Source: Nemertoderma westbladi (Eukaryota; Xenacoelomorpha; Nemertodermatida; Nemertodermatidae). Taken from it: DNA of 64,000 nt. The stretch lies in assembly GCA_032718475.1 (NCBI GenBank), contig JAUCBJ010000785.1, positions 57,837 to 121,836 of the forward strand. Reading direction: 5' to 3'. The translations under genes were made by a program, and so were the position numbers. Below are positions 46,291 through 57,675 of the stretch, piece after piece (within the stretch, counting starts at the first letter, position 1; every line of letters starts with the position of its first letter). The notes beneath the pieces were generated by a model, which was given only the letters and a program-made list of their open reading frames with translations, did not search any database and had not been told where the DNA came from.

Positions 46291-47340
46291 CAAATCTGAA
46301 AACCCCTTAGTGAGACCTCTTTCAGTTCTCGAGTTATCACTGTTTTTCCGTATGACGGTCTGTCCGTCAAATTGTAAGAAAGACAGAAGACCGACAGACA
46401 GACAGATAGACTATATCCCACCAAAACTTAAAACTGCGACCACAAATCAAATCTGCGACAAAACAAATCAGCGACCCCGAAAACCCCAGTAATGAACATT
46501 TTAGGTCGTTGGTGTGCATCCTTCGTTCCAGAAATAATTAACCAACCAGAACAAAGACAGCCAATTTTGGCGGGGGACGGTTTAAACTTTGAAGAGCATT
46601 TTCTCGGAATGACATTTTTCATTTTCAAATTACTACTCCTCCGTCATGTTTCAACCAATTTTCTTCGTTTATGGCTCATTCGAACGAGCTTTGGAAGCTC
46701 TTTAAAAGTTATCTTATGGAATTTTGATAAATATTACCATTTTGTCTAGTTAGCCAATTTATTTAAAAAGATGATAATTAATTAATTTAATTAATTAATT
46801 AAAATAAAAATGGCTAATTATAAATTCTATAAGATATCTTTTGTAGAGTCGATCACGCTAAGTCCGAAAAAGAAATTTGGACAAAAATTGAGGGACTAGT
46901 AGCAATTTTAGGGAAATCTATAAATCCCCCGCCAGCCGCCTGGGGGATGCTACAAATTTTCAAATTTTACTATAAAGGCTATTTGGCATTCCATACAATG
47001 GTTGACCACGACAAAATATAAATTTTAATATTATCACTTAACACTAATTGACAGCCATTTTTAAAAAAGGTTCACGTTAAAACATTGATAATTTATATGG
47101 AGAACAACTATATACTGTAGCACTAAGAACAAACAATAATAGTTTCAAAGTTAATAGTTTCGATGATAAAGGATTCCACAACTAAAGAAAACTATGGACA
47201 TGTTGAAATTTTGAAATTTTGTTCAGTTTTACATTTATATAGGCCATTAGGCCTACTTTAGTTTGTTTGTTATACAAAAATCAATAAAAATAATATTAAA
47301 TGGTTCATTTATATATTTTGAAATACAGGTGTTACTGCAC
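46286..47340. other. Repeat-like intergenic DNA
   Basis: Contains a block around 46320-46430 with gacggtctgtccgtcaa related to 5840-6370; no gene otherwise. Confidence 0.45.
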
Positions 47341-47363
47341 TGCAGTGTCACTGCAGTAGGACG

Positions 47364-48113
47364 GCGGTGTTTTTTTTATTTTTTTGATTTCATTTTCTAC
47401 CGGTGTGCAAAAGGTAAAAAATTAAGATAAAAATAATTTCTCTCAATTTCATATATATCTTGACTAATGCCAAGGGGGTTGAAATTTTGAGTCTTCGCGA
47501 TGCACCACAATTAAAATTATGGCACATATACAATATATTTATGACACATATTTATGGCACAAGATTTGGCACATGGCCAGATAAGAGGTTGCTGTCCAAT
47601 TTTTGTCCAATGGTTCAACCATAAACTGTTCGTTCGATTAGCTCTTGTTGGAGGCCTTATGACTCCTGCCACTGTCGGTTTTGTGGCGCGCCCGCCACAG
47701 ATATTACACTCGTTACAATGCAGCCTTCTACCGGACGATCTATCCCATCTGCGTCTCTCTTTTCACTTGCAGTCCTTACAAGACTCGTCACTTAATTTAT
47801 CTTAATTAATTCTTACTTTAATCATTTTACGATCTTTCTTCGACTTATTTATTTTATTGGTTTTATATATTGGTTTTATTTATTCATTTTAAACTCCCCA
47901 TTGGGTAAATAAAGATAACAATTTCATTAATGTGTTATATTGTTATAAATTTCATTGTGGTGCATTGCTAAGGCTCAAAATTTCAACCCGCTGCGGATAT
48001 ATCAAGTAAACAAAATTTAGGGAAATTTGTCTGTCTTACTTTTTTACCATTTGGTAACTTTTGCACACTGGCAGAACGATGAAATCGAAAAAAAAATCAA
48101 AAATGCACCGTGT
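47364..48113. mobile_element. Element with ~150-bp inverted termini (MITE-like)
   Basis: Left arm 47364-47513 and right arm 47950-48113 are imperfect reverse complements (shared gttgaaattttgag, ttgatttca, tgtgcaaaag, gcaccacaat). The ~440-bp interior has one small ORF (47554-47805) without motif, and ends in aataaagataac. Probably non-autonomous. Confidence 0.7.
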
Positions 48114-48132
48114 TATACACAAGCCGTTCCAT

Positions 48133-48185
48133 ACAGGTATGTTGATCCGTGAATAACCAATCAGCTCACGGATCAATATTCCTGT
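48133..48185. repeat. 20-bp-arm hairpin
   Basis: Arms 48133-48152 and 48166-48185 (acaggtatgttgatccgtga and its near complement) around a 13-nt loop. Confidence 0.8.
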
Positions 48186-48235
48186 TTTCATACAGGAATT
48201 ATTGATCCATTCAGAAGGAGTTGTCCCCCACTTAA

Positions 48236-49700
48236 CCCTATTATACCCGGGGGGGGGGGGGGTCAATATGACCCCCCCCCGTGGTATTTTTATTATAATT
48301 CTGAAACAGACGCAGTTGGGAATCTGAAAGTTTATGACTTTTCCTAAAAATCTATTGACTTCCTAGTAGTGAAAACCGTTTTCAAAAATATTGGGTAGTT
48401 TTCGAGTTATAGCACCATTTTTTAACCCTACATTTGTCACTTTTTTGAGACTTTTTTAAAAATTACATTTCATTAAATATGATTTGTAACTAATTGTATA
48501 TGATTGGGTGGAATTCATGTAAATTAATTTAGAAATTTCAAACTTGTTTTTTTCGGCGGGTGCCAAATTTTGGTGCCAGCACCAAATTTTGAATTATGTC
48601 AATTTGGAAATTGATTGATTTGGAAACTTGTTTTTTACGCAATTGGGGTTTTTTGGGGTTCTGGTTTCGATGGAATATATACGCATACGGGTTGCACCAA
48701 GCGTATCAAACTTGTATTTTTCGGTGCTGTGTGCAAATTTTGGTGCAAGCACGAAATTTTGAAAATACATTAAATTGATAAAATTGCTTGTGACAATTTA
48801 TTTATAGAGTTTTAGAGGTTTATGGCTGTTCTGAATTCAATGGAATATATAATTATCGAACTAGACATCTCAAACTTGTATTTTTCGGAAGTGGGTGCAA
48901 AATGTGCTGCCTCAGTAGCACCAAATTTTGAAAACCATCAAATAAATCAATTGATTGTGTCATCTTGTTTCTTGCGTTATACGGGTTCTGAAGGTTCTGA
49001 ATTCAATGAAATCAGTAAAAATTTCATAACAGTTTTCAAACTTGTATTTTTCGCCGGTGGGTGAAAATTGGTGTGCCAGCACCAAATTTTTGTAAATAAG
49101 CAAATTGATCAGAAGATAGTATCATCTTGTTTCTTGCGTTATACGGGTTTATGAGGGTCTTGAATCCGATGGAATCAATAAAAACAGCACTGGACATCGC
49201 AAACTTGTACTTTTTGGTGATGGGTAAGAAATTTGGTGCCAGCACCAAAATTTGCCATATTACGCCGAAAATGCAATTAGCAGTGATCTAGCAATTTAGA
49301 AATGTATTCCATTAGCGCCCCAGAAAACCTATAAATGTGAATTTACAACATTGTGAATTAACAAGTGAATTAAAAATGTTTTGTTCTAACGGAAAAGTGC
49401 TGGTTACTAGTTTTTTTCGTTTTTTTTTCCTACGCAGAGAGGACTAAACAGCCATTTATAGTAATCATACCATTTTTAAATATTTTCCAATGTATTCTGC
49501 GCCCCAGAAAATCTGTATTGAAAAACAATTAGCCGAAAAATGTAACTTTCAAATTTTGTGAAAATTGTGCACTACTTGTCATTTTCGTGCTGCAATATAA
49601 CCACCCCAGTAAATTTTTTCGACAATTTTCTTTTCGGTCAGATCCAGACTAGTGATACCTACGTACAAACAAAAAATCAGACGTTTTCGTAAAAATTTAT
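48236..49700 (+). repeat. Dispersed repeat E, copy 2, with amplified ~165-bp units
   Basis: Starts at a G/C palindrome around gtcaatatgac (about 48249-48281) and ends with aaaaaatcagacgttttcgt near 49690, like copy 1 at 21680-22257. The middle holds about five units with cttgt(a)tttttcgg at 48543, 48711, 48875, 49041 and 49204, each followed by a ttggtgc-cagcaccaa-type palindrome. Unit spacing is 163-168 bp. No coding capacity is evident. Confidence 0.8.
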
Positions 49701-49857
49701 AGATTTTAGATTAATGGAGCAATATTACTGTACAGAACGGCTTCTTGTTATACTATCAGTAGAAATAAAATCAATGAACATTATTTTTATAATATTATTG
49801 CATTGCTTACAATAATTAGTAGTTATTTGCAGATTTTTGTATAACACAGAGCCATCA

Positions 49858-50412
49858 CTAAAACAAAATCTTCATTTCAACATGATAAGCCGAATTGGTG
49901 ACTGTAAACTTATACCAATATATTACTCCTCTCCAATCATTTGCACCATATTCGCCATTTAAGTTGCTATGTGAGCAACCTTTGAACCACCAGCCTCCTC
50001 CTCCCCCGTAATATGTTGAGCAGTTTATCGTTTCATAGGAATCATTATCGTTGTCCTTGGTAGAGAATGGCTGACCGTTGTTATATTCCAATGAGTCACC
50101 AGCAGTACCATGGTAACCGGAAACATGTAAGCGATAATTAGTTGCAGCTGATCCGATAGAGAAGTTGTCGTATTCCGCGTATTTGTGTTCGTTGTTGTAA
50201 TACCTTTTTTCATAATTGCTATTAACATTGGGATAAGCATATCCCTCTCCAGTGAACCACAAATCGACCCTCAACTTCACCCCGCCGTAACTCAGATTGT
50301 GGATCTTCTCCAACCCCAACCAAAAATTGGTATTCGGGTTTCCAAATCCTTCAACATATTCTAGCCAACTGCGATTGAAGTGGACGGTATCATCAATTCT
50401 TTGCTGTATCAT
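49858..50412 (-). CDS. Fibrinogen-related domain (FReD) gene, 3'-terminal exon
   Basis: Encodes about 184 residues of a fibrinogen C-terminal domain, as in ficolins, angiopoietins and invertebrate FReD lectins, which are usually secreted and recognise carbohydrates or act in clotting or immunity. Visible motifs: IQQRIDDTVHFNRSWLEY (1-20), NFWLGLEKIHNLS (near 28-40), an Asp/Asn-rich Ca2+-site-like stretch with KDNDNDSYE, then NCSTYYGGGGGWWFKGC and SNLNGEYG near the end. A TTTCAG acceptor sits directly before 50412, so the ATG there is internal and the domain's first ~30 residues come from an upstream exon not found in this window. Stop TAG at 49858. Confidence 0.9.
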   Translation of the reverse strand: MIQQRIDDTVHFNRSWLEYVEGFGNPNTNFWLGLEKIHNLSYGGVKLRVDLWFTGEGYAYPNVNSNYEKRYYNNEHKYAEYDNFSIGSAATNYRLHVSGYHGTAGDSLEYNNGQPFSTKDNDNDSYETINCSTYYGGGGGWWFKGCSHSNLNGEYGANDWRGVIYWYKFTVTNSAYHVEMKILF

Positions 50413-52019
50413 CTGAAATTAAGTGAAATAGAACACTTGACTTCTAAAAATAATTAGGTGGAATTATGTAAAATATATTTTTCGGGTTCTTTACTTGCAA
50501 ACAATGCCTGTAAAAATCAATTGTACAACACACCCCCCCCCCCCCCCCCCCTCACTTGATACATTTTGGAATAATATAGGTAATTCTAATTGAAAGTTTT
50601 GTAAATATAAATTATATAATTTTTATAACATAAAAATATTAAAAACAACAATGGTATTTATTTATGTACCAGATCAAGTACCAGATCACCATCTAAACGG
50701 GGCCAACCAGTCTCTGCCATTTTTCAAATATTCTCAAACATCACCTTGAACAACTTCAACCGTACCATGTGTCTATTTATCATATCATTGTTGTAATGTG
50801 GAATGAATATGTTGCACATATCATAAAACACATGTTTGAACGAGTTAACGCAGCTCGATCGGCAATGCATGACAAAATTATCCAATATGATAGTAGTATA
50901 TTGTCATAATTAACATTCAAAATAATATGCAGGACAAACTAACTATAAATTTTCATCAGACATACATCAAAAACTTTAACATATTGGTTGTCGATACACA
51001 TTGGTTGTCTGACTGACCTAATACATACTAGATACATCCAGTAAGCAACCGAGGGTGGACTCTCTATAGCCGAGGGGCACTTAGATAATAACTAATAATC
51101 ACGAACCCCGTCCTCTTATAATATACACCTAACTCTGCAGTAGTCGGTAGTAGTAGTAATAGTAGTTAGTAGTGGTAGTAAGTACTTATAAAGGATATGA
51201 GTTTAAACCAAAGTGATAAAGTAACATTATTATATAACATAACCATATAGACAAAGTAGAATAAGATACGGATTCATAGTTATTTTATCAAACTCATGTA
51301 CTACTTACTTCAATGTGCCAATTGTAACAATAATTAAACATATTATTCTGATTAATCTGCGTTTGGCCCCATAAAATATTATACTGAAGGGTTTTATATC
51401 AATATATCCATGCGAGTAAACAAGAAGTGAAGTAAATGTTTATTATTTTAGTTTTAGAAATTGAGTAATATACCCAAGATAGTGAAATAGATAATATACC
51501 AGAAATTGCCATTTGATCAGATGTATCAAAGCGGCGTCTTTAGTATAATACAATTCACTCTGTTATACAATGTAAATATACTAAATGTATTTATAAATAT
51601 ATTATGAGCCCTACATTATATATTTATCCTACAGGTAGACAATGTAGTATGTTAAAACTTGATATAATTTGGTATAATGTATAACATATTAAAAATAAAA
51701 ATGAGGCAGCTAAACTATATTGCAAATAAATCAAATATCCTAAAGTAATATACTAGACCCTCCCTCCACCCTATAAATAGTGTTCACCACCTACCCCACC
51801 CACCGCCCTTATTACTTCATTATAATGAAAGATAGTACTGGCGCTCCGGTCACTCCGTTCCCTCCGCTGGGGGGGTTAAGTAGTAGGTTCTGACACTATG
51901 CAAAATCCGAGCACAGAGTTAGAAGCGCATTGGATAGGCAAACATTTCTTGCAGTGAAAGTATTTCCATATCTGTTATAGTTTTCGAGATAGTCAGACAT
52001 GAGTAGCTAAAATTTGAAT
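50413..52019. other. Upstream of FReD exon; no further exon recognised
   Basis: AT-rich, with a C19 tract at 50533-50551 and an agt/tag trinucleotide-rich run at about 51137-51185. An earlier FReD exon was looked for and not found. Confidence 0.45.
50533..50551. repeat. Poly-C tract (19 nt)
   Basis: Uninterrupted C run in the intron upstream of the FReD exon. Confidence 0.95.
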
Positions 52020-52039
52020 TTTTTTTCGGTAAAGTCTGA

Positions 52040-53345
52040 TTTCACCGGTACCTGTCATCCGAAATATGGATTGTGATATATCGTTAGATGCGGGTTTACT
52101 AACTGTACATTCACATTTTTTCAAGAAAAAAATTCGATCAAGGGTTTTCGAAATATTTTCTAATTACCGGAAGCAGACTTTGGACGATCATATCTCCGGT
52201 ACCGGTAGGCCTAATGAGTCGAAATTTTTTTTAATCTACCTAGAACACTTCAGTGAATGTTTTTTAGTTTGAAAGTTTTGCCCCAAAATGCTCAGAAGTA
52301 ATTTCGAAAAAACTGATCATTTCGCGATCATGATCTTTTGACCCCTTAGAATTGAACTTTTTTATGGTCAAATTTTGGCTACCCCCCCTAATTCGAGGGT
52401 GAGGAATCTTTTTGTAATCTTAAGTTTTTTCATACGGTGAACTCACAGGACTTGGTCTTCGAAATAAAACCGAAAACATGATCTTTCCTGATCGCGGAAA
52501 ATCGGGAAAAACCAAAAAACACGATCTTTTATGATCAGGAAGCTGATCTCGAGAACCGGTTGACCGATCGAGCCAATTTTTTTTTAATCAACTCAGAATA
52601 GACCATTGAACATTTCTTACAATGAATGTTTATTAGAAAAATGCTTAGATTCGATTTTAAATAGACTGATCTTTTCGCGATCATGATCTTGAGTTTTGAC
52701 CCACTAGACTTGAACTTTTTTATGCCCAAATTTTGGCTACCCCCCATAATTCGAGGGTGAGGAATCTTTTTGTGATGTTAAGTTTTTCCATACGGTGAAC
52801 TCCCAGGACTTGGTCTTCGAAATAAAACCAAAAACACGATCTTTTCTGATCGCGGCCTGATCAAATCACTTTTTGAAAATTTCGAAATGCTTAAAAGTTG
52901 CCCCTTCTTATTAGAAGTCGATTCGTAAAAAAAAACCGGGGGTCTCGAACAAAGTTTTCGAGAAAATTGGAACAAACCGAAAAATATGATCTTTAATGAT
53001 CAGGTATCAGATCTCGAGAACCGGCTGTCCGATCGAGCCAATTTTTTTTTTTAATCGACTCAGGGCGGTGTTCTGAACGTTTCCTACAGTAATTGTTTAT
53101 ATCCAAAATGCTTAGTTACGATTTTACGAAGTCCGATCTTGACGCGATCATGATCTTGCGTTTTGATCAGGAAGAATTCACTTTTTTTTAAATCTTTTAA
53201 CGGGAATCATGACTAATGTGGGGTCGCTGAATCTTTTTGTAATGTTAAGTTTTTCGATTGGAGCAAGCCTTGAGTGTCCGATTGCTGATCAAAACTGATC
53301 TTTGCTGATCATGGTCAAGATCATGATCTGATCGCTCCAAAAAAA
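52040..53345. repeat. GATC-rich degenerate tandem repeat
   Basis: Three diverged units. Shared blocks include attcgagggtgaggaatctt (52391, 52749) and tacggtgaactc (358 bp apart), and gatcgagccaattttttttt (about 52567, 53030; 463 bp apart). gatcatgatc-like palindromes recur throughout. No ORF of note. Confidence 0.75.
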
Positions 53346-54455
53346 GTTACCTGAATGTAAACCCATATGCTGCCTATCGATTGGCGCCGGTCCCAAGTCC
53401 GTAGCATTAGCGGTTCTGGACTTATACGCATAGCAACGCGGTTGCTAGGGAGGCTGACTTTTTGACTCAAATTGGCCCTAGCCGGAGAACCGTAGACTTT
53501 TTAAACGTAATGTATATGGGAAAAAGTCTTCTGGATAAATTTTGGGGGGGGGTCTAGGAACATCCTATTGTTCGTTTTCGCTTAGTTGCTGAGATCCTCT
53601 CGTCCCAACAATTCCAGGATTCTATAAAGGCATTCTGCTGGACTAGTTCCGTGGCCGGAATAGTGTTCGGTGTTCTGCGAACAGAGAACCTAATCGGTTT
53701 AGGGCCGTGACCGTCTAGTTAAAACATTAAATCATCAGTTAGCTTAAACATTTTTTTTAATAGTTTGCTTGTTTGAGTAAATAAATGTAATTAATAAATT
53801 TCAAGTATTATTAATTGTTAATATTATTGTTATAATGTTTTTAAACATCCATTTGGCACCCATCACCGATATTACTTCTTCGATTTTATGGCCAAAATAA
53901 ATTAATTTGTGTTATTTTCGATGCTGATCACGATTATAGAACCCAAATATATATAAAGCCCAAATATAAGCGCAAACTTTATCGAAGAGTTTAAATTGTC
54001 ATTACAGGAGAACCAATCTATGAAGGATCCAAATACATATTTGAGACCGTTTTGGGCCAAAAAGTTCTGAAATCATGTTGAAATTTGATTTATGTGCAGT
54101 CCAGACCATAAGCCACACGTATTTTTTTTTAAATTGAAAATCCTATTTCTGGAGAAGGTGTCACATAAGTGTCTGTTCATTGTTTGCATATTTTTCTTAG
54201 TTCTATGTGACTTCTACTTAACAAGTTATGGGGAAAGATATTGAAAAATTAGGCCTATCGCGAGAGAAATACGGTTCATTTTTCATTCAAAGTATCATAG
54301 AAAGAAAACTTTTCAATGAAACGTAAATAAAAATATTCAAATACTTCTCACATGAATTATCAAAGATAAAGGTATAGAAATCAGTTCAAAAATATAGATT
54401 ATATTTCAAAATTGGAGATCTGTGATGTTTTAATACACTATTATTTTCATTATTC
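53346..54455. other. No gene seen
   Basis: Mixed sequence without recognised features. Confidence 0.4.
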
Positions 54456-54456
54456 A

Positions 54457-54697
54457 TGGTAAACATGGTAAACATGGTAAACATGGTAAACATGGTAAAC
54501 ATGGTAAACATGGTAAACATGGTTAAACAAGGTAAACATGGAAAACATGGTTAAACATGGTTAAACAAGGTAAACATGGTTAAACATGGTAAACTTGGTT
54601 AAACATGGTTAAACAAGGTAAACATGGTTAAACATAGTAAACATGGTAAACATAGTTAAACAAGGTAAACATGGTTAAACATGGTAAACATGGTAAA
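54457..54697. repeat. 9/10-bp minisatellite (catggtaaa / catggttaaa)
   Basis: About 25 copies. The first block is almost pure 9-bp units; later ones mix 9- and 10-bp variants. Confidence 0.95.
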
Positions 54698-55140
54698 CTC
54701 ACAAAATAAATAACAATAGTCATAATTTGTTACGATATATGGCGCTGTGTACCAATATTAGCCGTTATACAGTATAATCATTTAGATAAGCCATAATGAC
54801 GCGCAATTATATTTAGATAAGGTAAATAAAATGCCCATATTTGTGAATTTTATCCATTTTGTACAGTATGTAGTCCTACCTATGTAATTTTGTAGTAAAA
54901 TATAAATAAATAGTTCTACGGTAGCAAGTTTCCTATAAAACACTTGATGTAAGCTTGCTGTTATTAGTATCAATAGGACTAACTGTATATTTGCTTTAAT
55001 TTCCATTATATTTGCGCTAAATTAGATTTTATGTACCATGCTTTTAGTACCGCTAAATTAAGCAACGCCATTGTTACCATATATGGTGGTATATTGTGAT
55101 TCTGAGGGGGAATAGGTTCACAATCCGGCTTCCTTATTGG
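54698..55140. other. No gene seen
   Basis: AT-rich; the minus-strand ORF 55006-54782 is hydrophobic at its head but otherwise unremarkable. Confidence 0.35.
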
Positions 55141-55149
55141 CCTAGCTGC

Positions 55150-55230
55150 TTCCAGGTTGGTCTAATGGTAGCGCGGATTGGTGAACCAATCAGAGGATTA
55201 TTGCATCATCCTCGATGAATCACATATAAA
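55150..55230 (+). mobile_element. tRNA-like sequence (SINE or pseudo-tRNA)
   Basis: ggttggtctaatggtagcgc resembles the 5' half and A box of a tRNA; the 3' half is not convincing. Confidence 0.4.
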
Positions 55231-55559
55231 TTGGCTGTATTTCCGGTATGTGCATCTCAGTCTGTGCATAATCTCTCATTCTGTATCCACAGTTTCTGTC
55301 TTTGATTCTCAGTTTATCTATAATTGCTCTACAGTTTGTTTCTTGCAATAATTCGCAAATTTGTAATTTCTGCTTTATATTTTGCTGTGTTTCTTAATCA
55401 ATCTTGATGGTTACTGCAAATTACAATCCGGACTATGATTTCTACCCTTTTGATTAATGGTTCTATGTGATTTAAGATGCGATAATCCCACGGGATTTTC
55501 TTTAGACTGTCAGACTGTTTTTGATTGCATGCGCCGTTATGGTAGCTATTCACTCTAAT

Positions 55560-55720
55560 GGAGGGCTAAGATACCGGTACGCGCGGCGGGCGCACAGGGG
55601 GGTAGCGACGAAGGGAGTGCAGAGGATTCAAAAGCGAGCAACGCTGGCGGGGGATCGCCGTTGCGGTCGGAAGGCTAGCAGTGTAGACAGAGGCCAGTAG
55701 CCGGTACAGTAATTAGGGGG
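55560..55720. other. GC-rich island
   Basis: Local GC-rich stretch (gcgcggcgggcgcacagggg and following) in AT-rich surroundings. It could be an LTR-element leader or a regulatory segment; no gene seen. Confidence 0.35.
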
Positions 55721-57215
55721 CTGACGATCCAGATTTTGTCTCTATTTTGTAATGTTAGGGGGGCGGGAATTGGGTTAGTTAGGAAGCCTATATGTACCCG
55801 GGAGAGGCCTTCGTATCTTACACTGCAAACTGTACATTGAGAACTGCTAACTGTTAAGTATTGGCTATTGATTGTTACGCTGATTTGTGTATTGCTAAAG
55901 TGTGCCTGATTAAATTATGAATGCTTAGATAGGCGCCCTTTTCTCTTGATTGATTTCTATTTCTTAGTTTACGATAAATAATTACTGATTAGGTCAAAAA
56001 TAATACGGTATTTAGGCTGTTACTAGTGTCACCCAGTGCGTAATTAATTAGAATTGCGCATTCTGGAACACTTAGTAATTAGTACACTGTTTCATATTTG
56101 TGACTGTAATTAATTAGTAAAATTAAGAATTTGTACGCAGCATAGCGGAGAGTAGTTAAGGTAATTATTTGGAGTAGTGTAAACTATTCACGCTGGGTGG
56201 TTATTTGAAAATAGCGGGCAATAAGCTAGATAGCAGTATCCAGTACGCAGTAGTAAGTTGCTGGCCTAAAGCCAGCCGAAGGCAAGTTTAGACCCACAGT
56301 ACCAGTCCCGATAGGACATTCTGTCACACTTTGAGTTATTTAAACATTCTCACATTCATGTATTCCGTTAGGGAACCCCAGTATTTACAATTAGAAAAGA
56401 CGCATTTATTTGCGTGTTTTAACAGTAAGATTAGGTGATAAGAGAACACTCTGAGTGTAAACCTCTCCCACACTCGTTTTAAGTAGCCTAGGGAGCCGTC
56501 TCGGGTTTATTGTTTTGGTTCTTCCCGTGTGGCTCATAGATTCGAACAGTTAGCTCTCTATCGAGTGATCGGTAGAGAAAGGAACAAGCGATTTGCAGGA
56601 GCCGTATAAAATTAGTAAAATATATTAGCAGACGGCAGGTTAGTGCCATCCAGCGGTAAGTAGCAGTTTTGTGTTTAGCAGTAGTGCAGTAATAATAGCG
56701 CGCTCCTGATCGCCCCTGTTTAACATAATTGCCTACTACTCCTTATTTATGACTGCAATGCGGTATTTTGCCGGAAGCTTGAAGATGGCTTAACAAAATG
56801 CCCTGTTATTCAATAATCATAAAACAACTGCCTTCTATATCAAGATTGGATGCTCTTTTATGTCAAATTATCCATTTAAGTCTGAAAATTTACAGAAATT
56901 GAATGCAAACAACAATCTTCATCATATTTATCAATCAATACAAATACAAATAAAATTCATATTTCGTATTAATATAGCTCCTTCCCCGTACCTGGTTCGC
57001 TTACTGTTACTAAATTGAACTGTAAGTCAAAAACTACTCAGAATTTTTGAAAACGGTTTTCATCCCCTATAGAATTATATCCTCACAAAAGCCGTGAAAT
57101 TTCAAAATTTTATTTAGTTGGAATTAATTTGCATTATTTGATAGGTTCATATGTTATAAGATTACATTAAGTTCTCATTTGCATTTGGTATAGCTATTTG
57201 TACAACATTATTCAA
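55721..57215. other. No gene seen
   Basis: Sequence of retroelement-leader character (cggt- and gtaatta-rich) but without a recognised ORF. Confidence 0.35.
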
Positions 57216-57217
57216 GT

Positions 57218-57292
57218 GGTTCAGTAGCTCAGTTGGTTATGCGTTAGAAATTCGTTTGATAGGTATCGAGTTCAAATCCTAGCAGGTGTAAA
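57218..57292 (+). mobile_element. tRNA-like sequence with A and B boxes
   Basis: tagctcagttgg (A box) and gagttcaaatcc (B box) about 40 nt apart. The acceptor, anticodon and T stems pair poorly, so a decayed tRNA or SINE head rather than a functional tRNA. Confidence 0.6.
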
Positions 57293-57459
57293 TTGTTTTT
57301 TGTGCCAATTTTCAACTTATTTGAATTGACCGCTATGATTGAATTGTATCTGCTCAAGGTAGATTAACCAATGTAATTGCAGTTATCTGACAGTAACCAA
57401 TGTCGTGCAAGTTATGTGTTTGTTGGACCAATGGTTATCTTTAAAAATGTAATGGAACC

Positions 57460-57675
57460 TATAGAATGATCTAGATTTGTCTAGATTATTGGCAGCACTA
57501 ATTTACTATATAAAGGTGCGTTCGTGCAATTAGTTATCTCATCTTCTTGATTCATTTACATCTACTAAATGTATTTCACTTCTTAGATTATTCACTACTT
57601 CGTCATAATTTGTATTTTATTTCGTAATTTTTGTTCGTTATTTGTAATAAAGTTAGAATTATTGTTACATCTGTT
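57460..57675 (+). promoter_or_regulatory. LTR-like promoter/polyA block
   Basis: tatataaa near 57510 followed by aataaa at about 57646 and an end ttttaaca, an arrangement typical of U3-R-U5. Without a second copy in the window this remains a guess; it may belong to BEL-B or another element. Confidence 0.35.

Noticed and set aside
57218-57292. Functional tRNA gene
   Set aside because: A and B boxes are present but acceptor, anticodon and T stems do not pair well.
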